Source: Ephydatia muelleri
Taxonomy: Eukaryota > Porifera > Demospongiae > Spongillida > Spongillidae
NCBI GenBank assembly: GCA_013339895.1
Contig: JABACO010000009.1
Location: 7,544,253 to 7,608,252 of the forward strand
Length of the DNA stretch: 64,000 nucleotides
Direction of reading: 5' to 3'
The notes below the pieces were generated by a model, which saw nothing but the letters and a program-made list of their open reading frames with translations, was not told where the DNA came from and did no database searches. Position numbers and translations under genes: made by a program. Shown in pieces: positions 1-12,887 of the stretch (its first letter is position 1; each line of letters opens with the position of its first letter).

Positions 1-1554
1 GCATGTAAAGAAATGAACTCACCAACATCATTCTTGGAATTATGAACATCAATCCAACTTCTTCCTCTTTTGGATCTTCATTTGTGACATTTATCTCATC
101 ACCACTTGTGTTTTGATGATCTCCACAAGTTTCAGTCCCTTGATTCACCACACCCTCAATTCATTGGGTGTCCATTCTTCCTTTTATTTTTAGCATCCCT
201 TGACTTTCACTTTCTAATGTCCTCCAGGTTCTTAGTTATGTTGGTCTGATGTAGACACAACTAAAATAAGAAAAAAATAATTCAGCTCAATTTACATGCA
301 ATCAGTCTCACTGGTGATGTCTCTGATGGTACCATCCTATACATGTGCATGAGGTTTTAATTGCCATTACCTCTTGCAGTACATCAGCAACATTTCTTCT
401 AGTACTGGAGGTGGTTGACCGAAGCTTCATTGTTTCATGGATACATGTGTTGAGTTGGTCTTTATTAGTATTGCTGATGACACTTGTGCACAATAAACTT
501 ACACAAAATCTCTGGAAGCCACTGAGACCATGAAGTACATGGATCGTGTTGGAATCGACATTCCAGGATTTCTTCTATTTTAGCATTGCCTCAATCAACC
601 AATCATTGTGACTGTGGGTGTCTATTTATTAATTTTTTCGCGAAAAGGGACCTAACGCATGTTTTTTCAAAATTCTAAATTCTTTGATATTCTAGATATC
701 TTGAATTTATTTAAACAAGGAGCTCCATTTGATTGCATTGTCTAAATGATATAATTATTACTATATATATATTACTTGTATTCTTCCCTTGTGGGATAGA
801 TTTTGATGCCACTCCTGCATTAGTCTGACATACCCAAAATATGAAATTGCTCAAAATCGGAAATCGACTTTAGGTCGGCTTTGACCCTGCATATCTTTTT
901 TCCCCTACTGTCCCAAATGTTTTAAGACACTCGAGTCACTCTCGCCCCCACCCCTGCCCCCACCATACTGAACTGATCAAGAATCATTTAGCCTTCAGTA
1001 CTTGTAACTGTTAATGGGAGAAGTTTGACGAGCAGTGCAATGCATTTTAGTATTAACAAGTGATAACCACAATAGGTTAAAATTCATGTCGATTGAGGGG
1101 GCATGAGGAGGGGGAGGAAATCTAAGGAGTCCGTCCTCATGAGGAGGGGGAGGAAATCTAAGGAGTCCGTCCTCAAATTTCCTTGTCATAAAATAAATAA
1201 ATATGTTGCCCCCCAGTACATACATTAAGTTAAGCATACCATGTACATTGCAAACATTGCACTGCAAAAGAACGGTTGTTCAAATATTGAATAACTTTGT
1301 ATATAAACCTTATCAAACTCGATCCATTGAGTCATTTTCATGTTTGATTAATTTGCTGCTATCACGTTTATGCTGTAATGTTATCTTAGCAAATAAAAAT
1401 ATTATCATCCAATATTGTGGGGCTACACCATATCCGTGACAATCTCAAAGAAATTGCCAACTCCATAACTTATCATTTGATGAATAGCAGCGCATGCCTG
1501 ATGCAAACCTTATACTTGGTAACTGGCAATTTATGCTGTTCATCTAATTTTCAG
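1..1554. other. Sequence 5' of the first recognised EGF exon; no exon identified
   Basis: No EGF-like exon, signal-peptide exon or other convincing coding block was found here on either strand. The first recognised EGF exon begins at 1555 behind a TTTTCAG acceptor, so this stretch is most simply intron of the receptor gene whose start lies upstream of the window. It is AT-rich and contains one 36-bp tandem duplication at 1102-1173. Confidence 0.5.
1102..1173. repeat. Two tandem copies of a 36-bp purine-rich unit
   Basis: A 36-bp unit beginning CATGAGGAGGGGGAGG occurs twice head to tail, starting at 1102 and at 1138, with essentially identical copies. It lies in presumed intron sequence and no function is evident. 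Confidence 0.85.
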
Positions 1555-4500
1555 ACATCAACGAGTGCCTCTCAAATGGAGGATTGGGTCCATGTGCACA
1601 ACTCTGTACCAACACAATCGGATCATTTTCCTGTAGTTGTCTGCCTGGGTATACTCAATCAGGATATAGCTGCAGTGGTGAGACAAAACTGTTTGAAACT
1701 ATCTGATCAGAGCTTGTCACCATATTACATGTTTTGGTAACAGATTTTTAGTAATCAATTGTATGGTGTTTCTCTTAGGCTAAAAAATTATAGTAATTTT
1801 GAGCTATCTTTCCTTTCTAGGTTTAGCTACAGCATCAGCTGTGGCCAATATAATATGCATTGCTGTATAAAGTCATTCACTGCATACATTTTCAGATGTT
1901 AATGAATGCCTACCCAATGGAGGATTAGGTCCATGCCAGGACATATGTACCAACACAGATGGATCGTTTGTCTGTAGCTGTCACCTTGGATATGCCTTAT
2001 CTGGTTATGCCTGTAATGGTATGAACTAATGTATGCACTTTTAAATCTCACTAATGTTTTGTTTTATTGTTTAACTGCAGACATCAATGAGTGCATACCC
2101 AACGGAGGATTAGGTCCATGTGCACAACACTGTACAAACACCCTTGGATCATTCCAATGCAGTTGTATGCCGGGATATACTCAATCTGGATATGAGTGCA
2201 ATGGTAGACATACATACAGTAATATGAAGTATTAATGGCATTCACTTTGTTGTCAGATATCAATGAGTGTGTTCTTAGTATTAGTGGATGTTCTCAGATA
2301 TGCATAAATGCCATTGGAAGTTTCCATTGTGACTGTCTTGCTGGGTATGAGCTTGCTGCAGACAATACAACGTGTGAAGGTGAGGCCTTGTTTTACACTA
2401 GGTTTGTCTAAACTGTTATTTTATTTTATTTCCAATTCCTTCACAACTTCTGAAGCTTTATCAGAGTAAACAAATGCATGCAAAGAAGAATCTTGGACAT
2501 TGAGCAGAATTATTAAGAGTATTATCATCCTATCATACATGAAATTATCAAATTATGCTGGGGTTAAATACTACGTTATTTTAAAATTAATAGATGATTA
2601 TTGCTGCAAAATGGACCCTAGATTTACTGCACAAACAATAGAAATGTTATGCTCTCATTCAATTGCATGGCCTCTATACAAATTTAGCACCTTATAACTC
2701 CGTGAATCCTGATGTGTCGAGGACATTTCTGAGTTCTAGTATTTTCTTTAGCTCCCTTTCCCTATAACGATCCTTTAATTATATTGGACATTATCCAACA
2801 AAACCAGACTTGCATTTATGTTCACAACATTTCAGACCAAGCACAAATGTGATGATCCTGCATTACATGATTATTTACAAATTCAGTGCCTCAAAACATT
2901 CTAATTTTCAATGCAGTTGTTTAGAACTGTCAGAAAATTCAAAATTTAAAATGAAAAATGAAACAAAAGCCCTCTTTTGTCTGATAATCTCCCAAATATG
3001 CATATATATACATTTCATTCATGCACAATACATTGCTGTTATCTGAGTGTTTGCTTTGCATAAATTGCTTCCTAGCTCCTTGTCTTTTGAGTGGTGACAA
3101 AGAAACAGTGAATTGCATCTACTGATATCTGATGGGGTTGAAAATAATGTTTTGCAGCAGCCTCAAATAGTCTCTCATGCACAGATATAAATGAATGCTT
3201 GAGATCTGGATCAAATGGATTGGGACCCTGTGACCAGCTGTGCATCAATACAATTGGATCATTCGTTTGCAGCTGTGCCACTGGGTATTCATTATCTTCT
3301 TCTGGATACACATGTGATGGTAAGTATTAATTGACAGATTAAATCTAGTTCTGTGCATGAGAGAGATATCCACACAAAGGTTGTGCCATATATCTATTCA
3401 ATGGGTAGCTAGCGCCATTGCAATGTGAACAGTAATATTTCAGACAGATATAATATTGAACTGGCATGCTACAATTGCTCCCCCTATTTCCTCTGGACTA
3501 TAAGAGGCATTTTAAGCGGTTCTCCGGGACTAGTCATGATCCTCTGGAACCAATGAAGGTGTCATAATCCGCTAGACTATTTACGGTGCCATACATGATC
3601 ATCTGGGCACCAAGTGCATGCACTTCACAGACTGATTAATCCAGTCACCAACTTCACAATGAAGCCAACTATCAATAAAAAACTAACTAGAACAGACTAG
3701 GAACACTCAATAAAGCGTGTGTGCATATTTTTTATGCGGCAAATGAACAGCATAGAGTCCTGGTTCTCATTACGACCTTATGTATGGTCATTACAGCAGT
3801 ATGGCAGACTTCAAGAATTCTGCATTTTCTCTTCTGGATTAGAGTAATAAAGGACATAATTGTGTAGAGTATCAATTTCAAGCAAATAGAAATCTCTGGT
3901 AGCATTTTTATTAAATAAAACAACATGGTTATGGCTACTTGATTCCAATCACTTGACTTGTAGATAAAAACATGTAGGTCAGTCCGTGTGTTACGTGCAA
4001 GCTCTGAGCAGTGTTTCAAGCTAAGGCAGCTGAAGCTCAAATAATAATCTCACTGATAGTGGTGTATATGAGGATAGGGAACCATGTATGGCATGTGTAA
4101 AATCGTGTATGCTGCATGTCCATCCCACATTCTCTCCCCTTCCACTCCCCCCCCCACCCCCTCTTAAAAACAGAAATGCAATACTCTCTAATGATCTGAT
4201 ATATCTTTTTATGTTTACCTTACTATATATGCATGTTTGTGCACATAATACTTTATGCTTCATCCATACGATTGCAGACATCAACGAGTGTCTACTTAAT
4301 GGAGGATTGGGTCCATGTGCACAAAACTGTACAAACACGTTTGGGTCATTCTACTGCAGCTGTCTGCCCGGATATGCTCTGTCTAGCTATGCATGCGACG
4401 GTAAGTTGTTCGCAGCATTAAAGTATCACAATTAAATTGTGACTGAATTAAGTAATTGTATTATAATATGGTCTATACTCAGGGGCTTTAAGGACATAAA

Positions 4501-7500
4501 AAGTGTAGTAAGCGTTGCATTTCCCTTCAAAACTGGCTTGAGAACACATCTCCAACTAAGAATAGCCCTGGATTGTCCAGAATTGCTGGATGCGTGCGTC
4601 ATAATCATAAGGAGTAGAGGCGGATACCTAGCAATACGTGGATCGATTACAGCTCTACTTGGCAAACAACTTGACACTTGCATTGGGTAATATTTATTTC
4701 AGCTCAAAACGGCGGCGTATGCGCATAAACTTTCACACAACCAAGCATTTTTCTAACAGCGCAGACGAGCTATATAAACCTTTTGTAACATACCAAGCAG
4801 AAAACATCAATTTTTACAAACGTCTCAAAACAATTAATTACGACGTAACTGAACGTTTTTGCCCGGCAGCTGCATGCTACGATATGTTTTCAAGCCTGGG
4901 CTTCTGCGCGAAAAATACTCTAGGTTAACCTTGCATGGTACTTTCTTAGAACGCCTTCCGTACGTGCACACGACAGCAATCACATCGATCTGCAAACGTC
5001 ATGACGAAACCTATGAACATGTATGTCCACAACATGTATTTTGCATGAGGCTATCTTAACCTCCCTGAGTAATTCATAATCTAACAAGTTACTAAATAAC
5101 ATTCTCTATGAGAAAGTTGGTGGTATATAGGATTTGAAGGCAATAGTAGTTTATAAAGCAAGGAAACAAGGCTTTAATGATAAGGGAAAATGTAATCCTA
5201 TATTTAGCACATGAACAACATAATATCCAACAAATGTGCTAAATATAGGACTTTAGATTATTAAACCCTTGTTTCTTTGCTTTTTACACTATTGCCTTCA
5301 AATTCTATATACCACCAACTTTCTCAAAGAGAATTTTTTTAGTTACTTGTTTCATTGATTTTTGATCACAAAATCGAAAATGCCGACCAAGTCTGAAGCT
5401 ATTGGTGAAATTTTCCTTCTTTAAAAATGTTGAGTTATGTTTGGTCAAGAAGAAGCAGTAGGAGGAGTATTCCAGGACTGGGAATGAGGGCACTATACTT
5501 ATTTAAAGGACGGTGTGGGTTACTTTTTGTGTTGTTATTGATTTAGACATCAATGAATGCTTGCCCAATGGAGGAAGAGGTCCATGTGATCAGATATGCA
5601 CCAACACTTTGGGATCATTTGACTGCAGCTGTCAGCCTGGATACAATTTGTCTGGATTTGCCTGCAATGGTATGGAAGTTGTTTGTTCTCAGTGCATGGT
5701 GTACTGTTTTAAGGGTTTGAAGGGAAAGAACCTAGTGCTTTTGATCCCCAACGTTGCTTGCCTTGTCAATCAGATATTAACGAGTGCTTACCAGAAGGAA
5801 GATCAAACCCATGTGAACAGATATGCACCAACTCCATTGGATCATTCTCCTGCAGCTGTTTGCCTGGATATTCTGAAAATGGATATGCCTGTCAGGGTAA
5901 TGTCATTTGGGATGCACACACAATACAAGTAGTAATAGTGAGGTAATCAGTGGTGATAAAATATCTGCTAAGCTACTCTGTCATAGTGCTACCAAACAGT
6001 ACAAAAGTATAAGCTGTGAATATCTCTTTGTTTAACTTTATTTATCGCTAACACAATGTGTCTGTTAAAAGCTAGTATGGATAACTATTGTAAACTATTG
6101 TGCACTGATGATTAACTAGAAAAATAAGTATTATGAACTGATTGATAAATATACAGTCAAGTGTTCTTTATCTACATTGATGCAGAAATTAATGAATGTG
6201 CCCTCGGGATCAGTGGATGTTCTCAGGTCTGTGGAAATACCATTGGTAGCTTTGCTTGCGGCTGTTACTATGGCTACCAGCTGGATGCAAACAATAGAAC
6301 CTGCACTGGTAGGCAATTTATTTGTGAAAATGATTTAAATCATGTGAATTAAAATAAAAACTATAGTGTTATTATGGATAGCAGCAATGAGTTTCATTTT
6401 TGTTTTTTTTTGCAGCAATCGACTCATGTGGTATTTATGCAGGGAGCTGTGATCAGATATGCATAAACACTAATGGATCATTCTATTGCAGCTGCTATTT
6501 AGGCTTTTCTTGGTCTGGGAACTCTTGCACTGGTAAGTATTAGTAGACCACTGAGAATGTACATGCAATCATGTATATGTATTGAAATGCTGCTGGCATT
6601 TGAAATGTGCTTATAGTAATAGACTAAATGAGAAGGGTTTACATAAAACTAAAACACCAATTTTCAATCAGCCTTGAATAATATATGTATATCTGAGGTC
6701 TAATCACAATTATAGCTAGATGAATTTTTATGCAGTCATTAACGAACAATCTTTAATGCAGACAATAACGAGTGTGATGCAAATGGAGGATATGGACCTT
6801 GCAACCAAACCTGCACAAATACAGTTGGGTCATTCTTTTGCAGCTGTCAGGCTGGTTATATCCAATCAGGATTCAATTGCATTGGTGAGGTCCTGGTTAT
6901 GTTACCATTTATGTTATAGTTACGTGCGGCTTTTTGATGATGGTATTATAATATGTTTTGTTGTGTTTTTTGGCATAAAGATAAGAAGCAATCAATTACT
7001 ATACAAAAAATTCAATGTATGATGCTAATGTACATGTATGACATGGCAAGAGACAAAATCGTTGCAAATAAGGCAATCTTATTTCATCTGGCAACTTGCT
7101 TTGCTCTCAATGAAAATGTCAGCTTCAAGATAAAATGTCTTCAATTACCATCTTGTGTAGACATCAATGAGTGCTTGCCCAATGGAGGAAGAGGTCCATG
7201 TGAACAGATATGCACCAACACTTTGGGATCATTTGAATGCAGTTGTCAGCCTGGATACAATGTGTCTGGATACACCTGCAATGGTGAGGACAAGTAACGT
7301 AGTATGCCGTAGAAGGGAAGGGATGAACTGAAAGGGTGATGAAATATGCTTGTTGTCTTCCTCATTGAAAAGATTAATTCTAATCTAGACTTCAATTAGC
7401 CACATCCTAATTGACATGCCAGCAGTGTAGCAATATGTTGGATGTGGAGTCCTGAAGAATTGAATGGTGCATCATTGTGTCTGCATGGAGATGTACATGT

Positions 7501-9318
7501 CAACGTGCATACAAAAGATAGCATATGACAGCCAGTGACAGCCAGCACATGTACAAGAGATAGCGTGACAGCAAGCACATAAGAGATGGCACGCGCACAA
7601 GACATAGCATATGTCAGACAGAACTTACACTATGAGTGTGTGTGTGTGTGGGGGGGGGGGGGACAAATTATGTACAAAGAAGGATAACAGCTGTGTCTTT
7701 TAATAATCATGCACTGACAAATACTTGATGTTCATAAATACCTGCACCAGTCTATGCTAACAGCACAGCTTGGTGAAATGAATAAGCATAGCAAGTGACT
7801 CAATAAAATATATTGCAGATGTCAACGAATGCCTACCCAATGGAGGAAGAGGCCCATGTTCACAGATGTGCACCAACTCCATTGGATCATTCTCCTGCAG
7901 CTGCTTGCCTGGCTATACGATGTCAGGATATAACTGCAATGGTAATTCAGTCCCAAACATTACTGACCAGCACTAATCCATAACTGTTGTTCCAGACATT
8001 GATGAATGTGCTCTTGGGATAACTGGCTGCACTCAGCTGTGCAATAACATCCTTGGCAGTTATGAGTGTCTTTGCAATCTGGGTTATCATCTGACCTCTG
8101 ATAATAAAACATGCATTGGTGAGTTTATAAAAGCATGTAGCAGCAGTGTACATAGAAAATCACATAACAGCATCTTTTGACACCACATTATCTTTGTATG
8201 TATGCAGACTTAAATGAATGTGGATCAAACGGAGGGAGAGGTCCATGTGACCAGATATGTATAAACACCCTTGGGTCATTCACTTGTCATTGCCAGACTG
8301 GATATACATCAGCTGGATTCCAGTGCATCGGTAAAACAGTACAATCACTTGGATGTGGCATGATGTGTTGATGCATCTGAAATAGATGTCAGTGATAATC
8401 TATATGTATATGCTACACACATTGTGGGTAGATGGCAGTCTATACATCCATATGTACAGTAAAGTATACAGAATATGGAGCCATCAGCGAAGTGATTGAT
8501 TTCTCTTAATACAGATGTTAATGAATGTCTACCCAATGGAGGGTTGAACCAATGTGCACAGATATGTACCAACACCATTGGATCATTCTACTGCAGCTGT
8601 CAGTCAGGATATACTGTGTCTGGATATGACTGCTATGGTGAGAATATTCTAACATTGCACATCACATCGTAACATATACATGATTATATGGTATCTGATT
8701 GAAAGAATGGTCCTAATTACAGAGAATACCTAGTTCCAGTCATGTACATTTCATTTCCCTGTTTGCTTAAATTTAGTCAGGGAATTAAGCACCAATAGTC
8801 TTTTAGAATAAACAAAGTATGCAGTGAATGAGAATTTGTTGCATACAGAGATAGCTGAATCACAAAATTGTAGTATGCAATGCCTTTGTATTTGTACGTA
8901 CTTGTAATGGATACAACCTTCATCAAACATGAACTTTACTATGCTCCATGGTTCATCATACATATGTCATCGGAGGCTGTGGGTGTAACGTATGTGTGTT
9001 ACATCTACAGACATTGATGAGTGTTCTCGTGGATCTGGCTGCAGCCAGCTTTGCAACAATACACTCGGTAGCTTCATTTGTGGATGCAGCATGGGTTATC
9101 AGCTGTTTTATGACAACAGAACCTGTGTCGGTATGTGTGTTACTATCACAACAGGATCAGCTGAAAGCTCTTTGCTGCATTCACTTTTCACTCAGATTTA
9201 AATGAATGTGCAAAGAATGGGGGGCGTGGCCCTTGTGATCAGATATGCAACAATGTTGCTGGATCATTTGCCTGCAGCTGTCTATCCGGATACACCCAGT
9301 CTGGTTACAAATGCATTG
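1555..9318 (+). CDS. Array of 18 single-exon cbEGF modules
   Basis: Exons: 1555-1677, 1896-2018, 2081-2203, 2257-2379, 3185-3319 (or from 3158), 4278-4400, 5547-5669, 5774-5896, 6186-6308, 6416-6532, 6762-6884, 7161-7283, 7819-7941, 7996-8118, 8208-8330, 8515-8637, 9011-9130, 9196-9318. Most are exactly 123 nt (41 codons), and every one starts and ends in phase 1. A typical module reads [18 protein letters not shown] and continues with [15 protein letters not shown], so it shows the D-x-N/D-E calcium-binding start, six cysteines and the aromatic-glycine near the end. Two subtypes alternate: GG(L/R)GPC modules and shorter ISGCSQ-type modules (exons 4, 9, 14, 17). Exon 10 (6416-6532, 39 codons) begins AIDSC and lacks the calcium-binding acidic/Asn-Glu signature. 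Confidence 0.9.
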
Positions 9319-10391
9319 GTAAGAGTCACATTTTGCTTAAACTGTGCCACTTAAACTAAAACTATACATGTGTCTTCATACTTATATGTGCTGCATTAGT
9401 CCCTTCTAATAAACAATGATATTGATTTATTTCAATGTGACATTCTATGTGGCTGTTACAGCCCTCCCTACGGATGCACCAAACATTGCATATGTCCAAG
9501 TCAAAGCATCTGGCAATGTTGACTGTGAAGCATGGAAGGTAACCATAGTAACATTATCCTACTTTTGCTCACTATCATTAGCTTATATGGATTGATAATA
9601 CCACTATCTTTACCCAGAAACTCCCTGCACAAGAGGTACTATATCAGTCTCTCAAAGAACAAATGGAGGCCTTCTGCAAGTGCAACTTTACCATGCAAGC
9701 CCTAAACCTGACTTGCATTGATAAAGCCAGTGCCACTTTAAGGGGGTCAATTGACAAAGATTTTCTCTCCTACCTTGAGCTATGGGTGGCTACCAAAGCC
9801 ACAGTCAGTGCCCCAGGAGTGACACTCACTGTAGACAGCACCTGCACAATACAACTCCAGTCGTTCGATGATCCCCTCTGCCAAGAATTGTCGAGCAGCA
9901 GTCTGGCACCCAGCTATCCTTACATAATAGTGACTATACCAAGTGCTGGTGCATTGGTGTTGGCAATCATGGGCATGATATGTGGTGTGGCTCTAAGGCA
10001 GAAGAAGAAAAAGCAGATCATAGTCGCGTAAGTAACATGTCATGTTGTGAGGAAATTGTTAATGTACTAGCATTTGAACAATATTATATAATGTACACTA
10101 ACTTTAGTATAAATACTGATAAGCCATTCATATAGGAACAGAAAAGCATCATATGCTTGTATCACAGTCATTGTGCACTCTTACAAACCCTGTACATCTC
10201 TTAAAATTATCCCTTTAAAGATGATGCAATAGGCTTGTGTTAATAAAATACCATCTTTTCCTATCAGAAACCCTTTATACGACATCGCAGTGCATGTTAG
10301 GGGCATTGATGGCTTCTGCACCCCTGAACCAGGCGGATTTCCTTATCACAATGAAACTATCCATCCAAAGAAAAGAGAAACCAGAATGTAA
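1555..10391 (+). CDS. Type I membrane receptor with 18 EGF-like modules (5' partial gene)
   Basis: A multi-exon gene on the plus strand, predicted to encode a cell-surface protein with a long chain of calcium-binding EGF modules, a membrane-proximal region, one transmembrane helix and a short cytoplasmic tail. Exons 1-18 each encode one EGF module. The remaining exons are 9462-9538, 9618-10027 and 10268-10391, with TAA at 10389. All joins use GT donors and AG acceptors and keep the frame. The signal peptide and any further N-terminal modules were not found, so the gene presumably begins upstream of the window. Such proteins (fibrillin, Notch or LDL-receptor-like by module type) act in adhesion, matrix or signalling. 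The ligand and role cannot be read from this sequence, and no one-to-one orthologue is claimed. Confidence 0.85.
5083..5351. mobile_element. Foldback MITE in an EGF-gene intron
   Basis: The two halves of this 270-bp segment are inverted copies of each other. The left arm reads AACAAGTTACTAAATAACAT and the right arm, reverse-complemented, reads AACAAGTAACTAAAAAAATT. The similarity continues through about 100 bp on each side, so the unit is nearly one long hairpin. It lies in the intron between EGF exons 4278-4400 and 5547-5669. It encodes nothing. I could not define a target-site duplication. Confidence 0.75.
7636..7662. repeat. Short (GT)n tract followed by a 13-base G run
   Basis: A run of GT dinucleotides passes directly into 13 consecutive G residues inside an EGF-gene intron. 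Copy number here is likely to be polymorphic or assembly-sensitive. Confidence 0.8.
9462..10391 (+). CDS. Membrane-proximal ectodomain, transmembrane helix and NPLY tail of the EGF receptor
   Basis: Exon 9462-9538 starts in phase 1 after the last EGF module and ends in phase 0. Exon 9618-10027 encodes a cysteine-containing region of about 110 residues that may be SEA-like (weak, by eye). A hydrophobic helix around [20 protein letters not shown] follows, then the basic stop-transfer RQKKKK. Reading on past 10027 gives a TAA two codons later, but a perfect GTAAGT donor sits at 10028. Joining it to the acceptor before 10268 restores the frame and yields a tail of about 42 residues starting [13 protein letters not shown] fits the NPxY motif that PTB-domain and endocytic adaptors bind. 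The in-frame join is the reason I prefer the spliced end at 10391 over the short readthrough stop. Confidence 0.75.
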
Positions 10392-10891
10392 ATAACTTGT
10401 TTTTGCAATGTACCTTATCTGCATCCTTGTTTAATTGTATGGTCTCTATTTCAAACATCAGTACAAATGTATTCACTAGCATGCAGTGTTCTTTTGAGAA
10501 GAATTTGAGGTATGGATGCTCAGTAACTGGTATGTGTATGTGTACACAGTATACGAGAGAAATTGCGACAATGTTGTGACTCGTGCAGTAGGGAGGTAAA
10601 GCCTTTTTCTGCAGCAAAATGAAACAGTATCCCAAAATGCAATCTGACATGACTATTACTGGTCATATAATATCTTTGATCGTATGCAGCACAGATATTC
10701 ACATTTGAACTCCACAATTGAATGCCCTTGAGCAGGATATGAGGAACAGGGAATCAAAATCACTGGGTTTTAACAATCTGTTTCCACAGATTTGTTCAGT
10801 TGTGCTTTGGAGTGTATGTAAATACAACGCTTCATTTGTGAACGACAAAGTGAATTTTAAAATTACTTTTCGAGATTTATATTGAGCACAG

Positions 10892-11007
10892 GATGGGCCT
10901 GATTCTTACTCAAGTGATATGCCAATGCAAGGTGATGCTCTTACACACATCATCACATTAGTAGCTGAGAAGAGAATTTGCAATCAGCTAGCTGACAGCT
11001 GGACAAG
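10892..11007 (+). other. Orphan exon-like segment downstream of the EGF receptor
   Basis: A 116-nt segment is preceded by a CACAG acceptor and followed by a GTAAAC donor. One frame is open throughout and begins DGPDSYSSDMPMQGDAL. It could be an alternative cytoplasmic-tail exon of the EGF receptor, or chance. A join from the last receptor exon through the weak donor at ATGTAAAT would enter a different frame and stop after about 23 codons. A downstream acceptor at about 10915 would keep the open frame. Confidence 0.25.
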
Positions 11008-12887
11008 GTAAACATGTTATGCTACTTCCAAGGTTGGGATACATTTATACCGTACACAGCCTGATCTTGGATTTCATTTTTGCAATATGAATTATATGCA
11101 AAGCATAGTTTATATTTCCAAATAAATCTGATTGTCATTAGGTAAGTTGGCAAATAGCAAAAACCATCATGACACCTTGGTCTTATAACTGTAAGCGTTG
11201 CATGCATGGGGCAGAATGATTAGACACACCGTGGTTGGAGCAGATAAATGTCCGAGGCAGGTTGTCTCCCCCTCTCCCCCAAACAATGCCTCTTACACCT
11301 CATGTGCTAGTTCAGAATTCGGTTCGTGAGGAGCACTATAAAAAAATTCATGTACCAACAAATACAATTGAACATTAAATTTAATTTTGATTTTGGCACT
11401 AAATCATTATCATGCTGCATTGTTCCAAACTTACGCTTCCCTGATTCAGAAGTATACCTAGGAATGCATTTGGCCATAGGCATAGCGGTTCCTGTTGCAA
11501 TGCTTATTATACAGCCACAGTAACAGTCCTTCTTATCACCCTTTCGCGCCCGCGGAGATGCTATGCCATCGTCGAATATTACGATTCCCAAGTCGTATGA
11601 CACTTCGTTCCTATACATCCTATCTCGTCATGGCTGTGCCTTGCTCTCGCATAGAGAGTAAAGCCAAAGCCACCATTGCCATAGGGTGGCAGGACACCAT
11701 CAGCGCGACTGAGGCCGAAGGACTATAGAATTTGGGACCATTTCCAATATGGCCACTGTACCAACTGTCGGATTTTCTATGACCCTACTGCATGGTGCCG
11801 CTTACACTGAGCACACCGCGAAATGCCAAGTTTCACAGCAAGTATACCTCATGCGAGTCACGAAGGTCGGCGGAGTGCTCCATTGTCAAATGCATGGGAC
11901 ACGGAAACAGATGCCACATTGGGCCAACAGTTCAATTGTACGTGCCATTTGCTCTATCATACAGAGAGAGAAGCATAAAACTCAATTTGTGCACTATAGC
12001 ACATGAAGAGGGAATTGAGTATTACTGATAGCGGATGCCGATAAGTGAACATCAATTAATGCCGAGCTAAGCCGTTACCGCGTGCATGTAACATCTGTCC
12101 GTGTATAACATATGCTACTTTCAGAGACCATGCAGCGACCTTTACAATAACGCTGCCGCATTTATATATAGAACTGCATATTCGAGTCACCGTACGTTAT
12201 TAAACGCATCGATTTGACAAGCCAAACTGAACTGTATGTATAGAAATTGTACAAGCTTCGTTCAGCCAGACACGTGAGTACTACTGCAGGATGCGCATGC
12301 AGCATAAAATTTGACCCTTCCAGCAAATCTTTTGTTGTAATATGAATGTGGCACAAAGTAAACTAGGCTGTGGCGAACTGGCGATCTATTAACATAGTTA
12401 ACTCATTGTGTACGTTTGTACCGTAATCATATACGGGCGTGACAGCTGCGTTGACTTCAATATATGCTGTTTTAACTCCACATATCTCAAGCAGAAATCT
12501 AAAATTGAATCAGCCAAATAAGGCGAACCATGCATATATAAATCTCAGTAGAAAATTTCTTTGCCAGTTAATTGATTGTAGTTACTGCATGGCTATGAAC
12601 ATGAATTTCATGCATGAAATATTTTGTACTAAAGTAACAGATATAAATGTACAAATTCATTTCAGCGCTTTTAGTGCTTTCGCACATCAACACCTCTCTA
12701 ATACCCCTACCCCTCCACCTGAAACCTGTTGCTTTATTGTGGGACTAGAACGTGCAAGTTAGATGTGAGTTACTGTCTCCGACGTACCGAATTCGGTACA
12801 AAACTTGACGAACTCCCACAGTTATCCGTAAGAATATAAAGCTAGAAAGAATTTGTATAGTTTAAGTGATGCAATTTAACTCTATAA

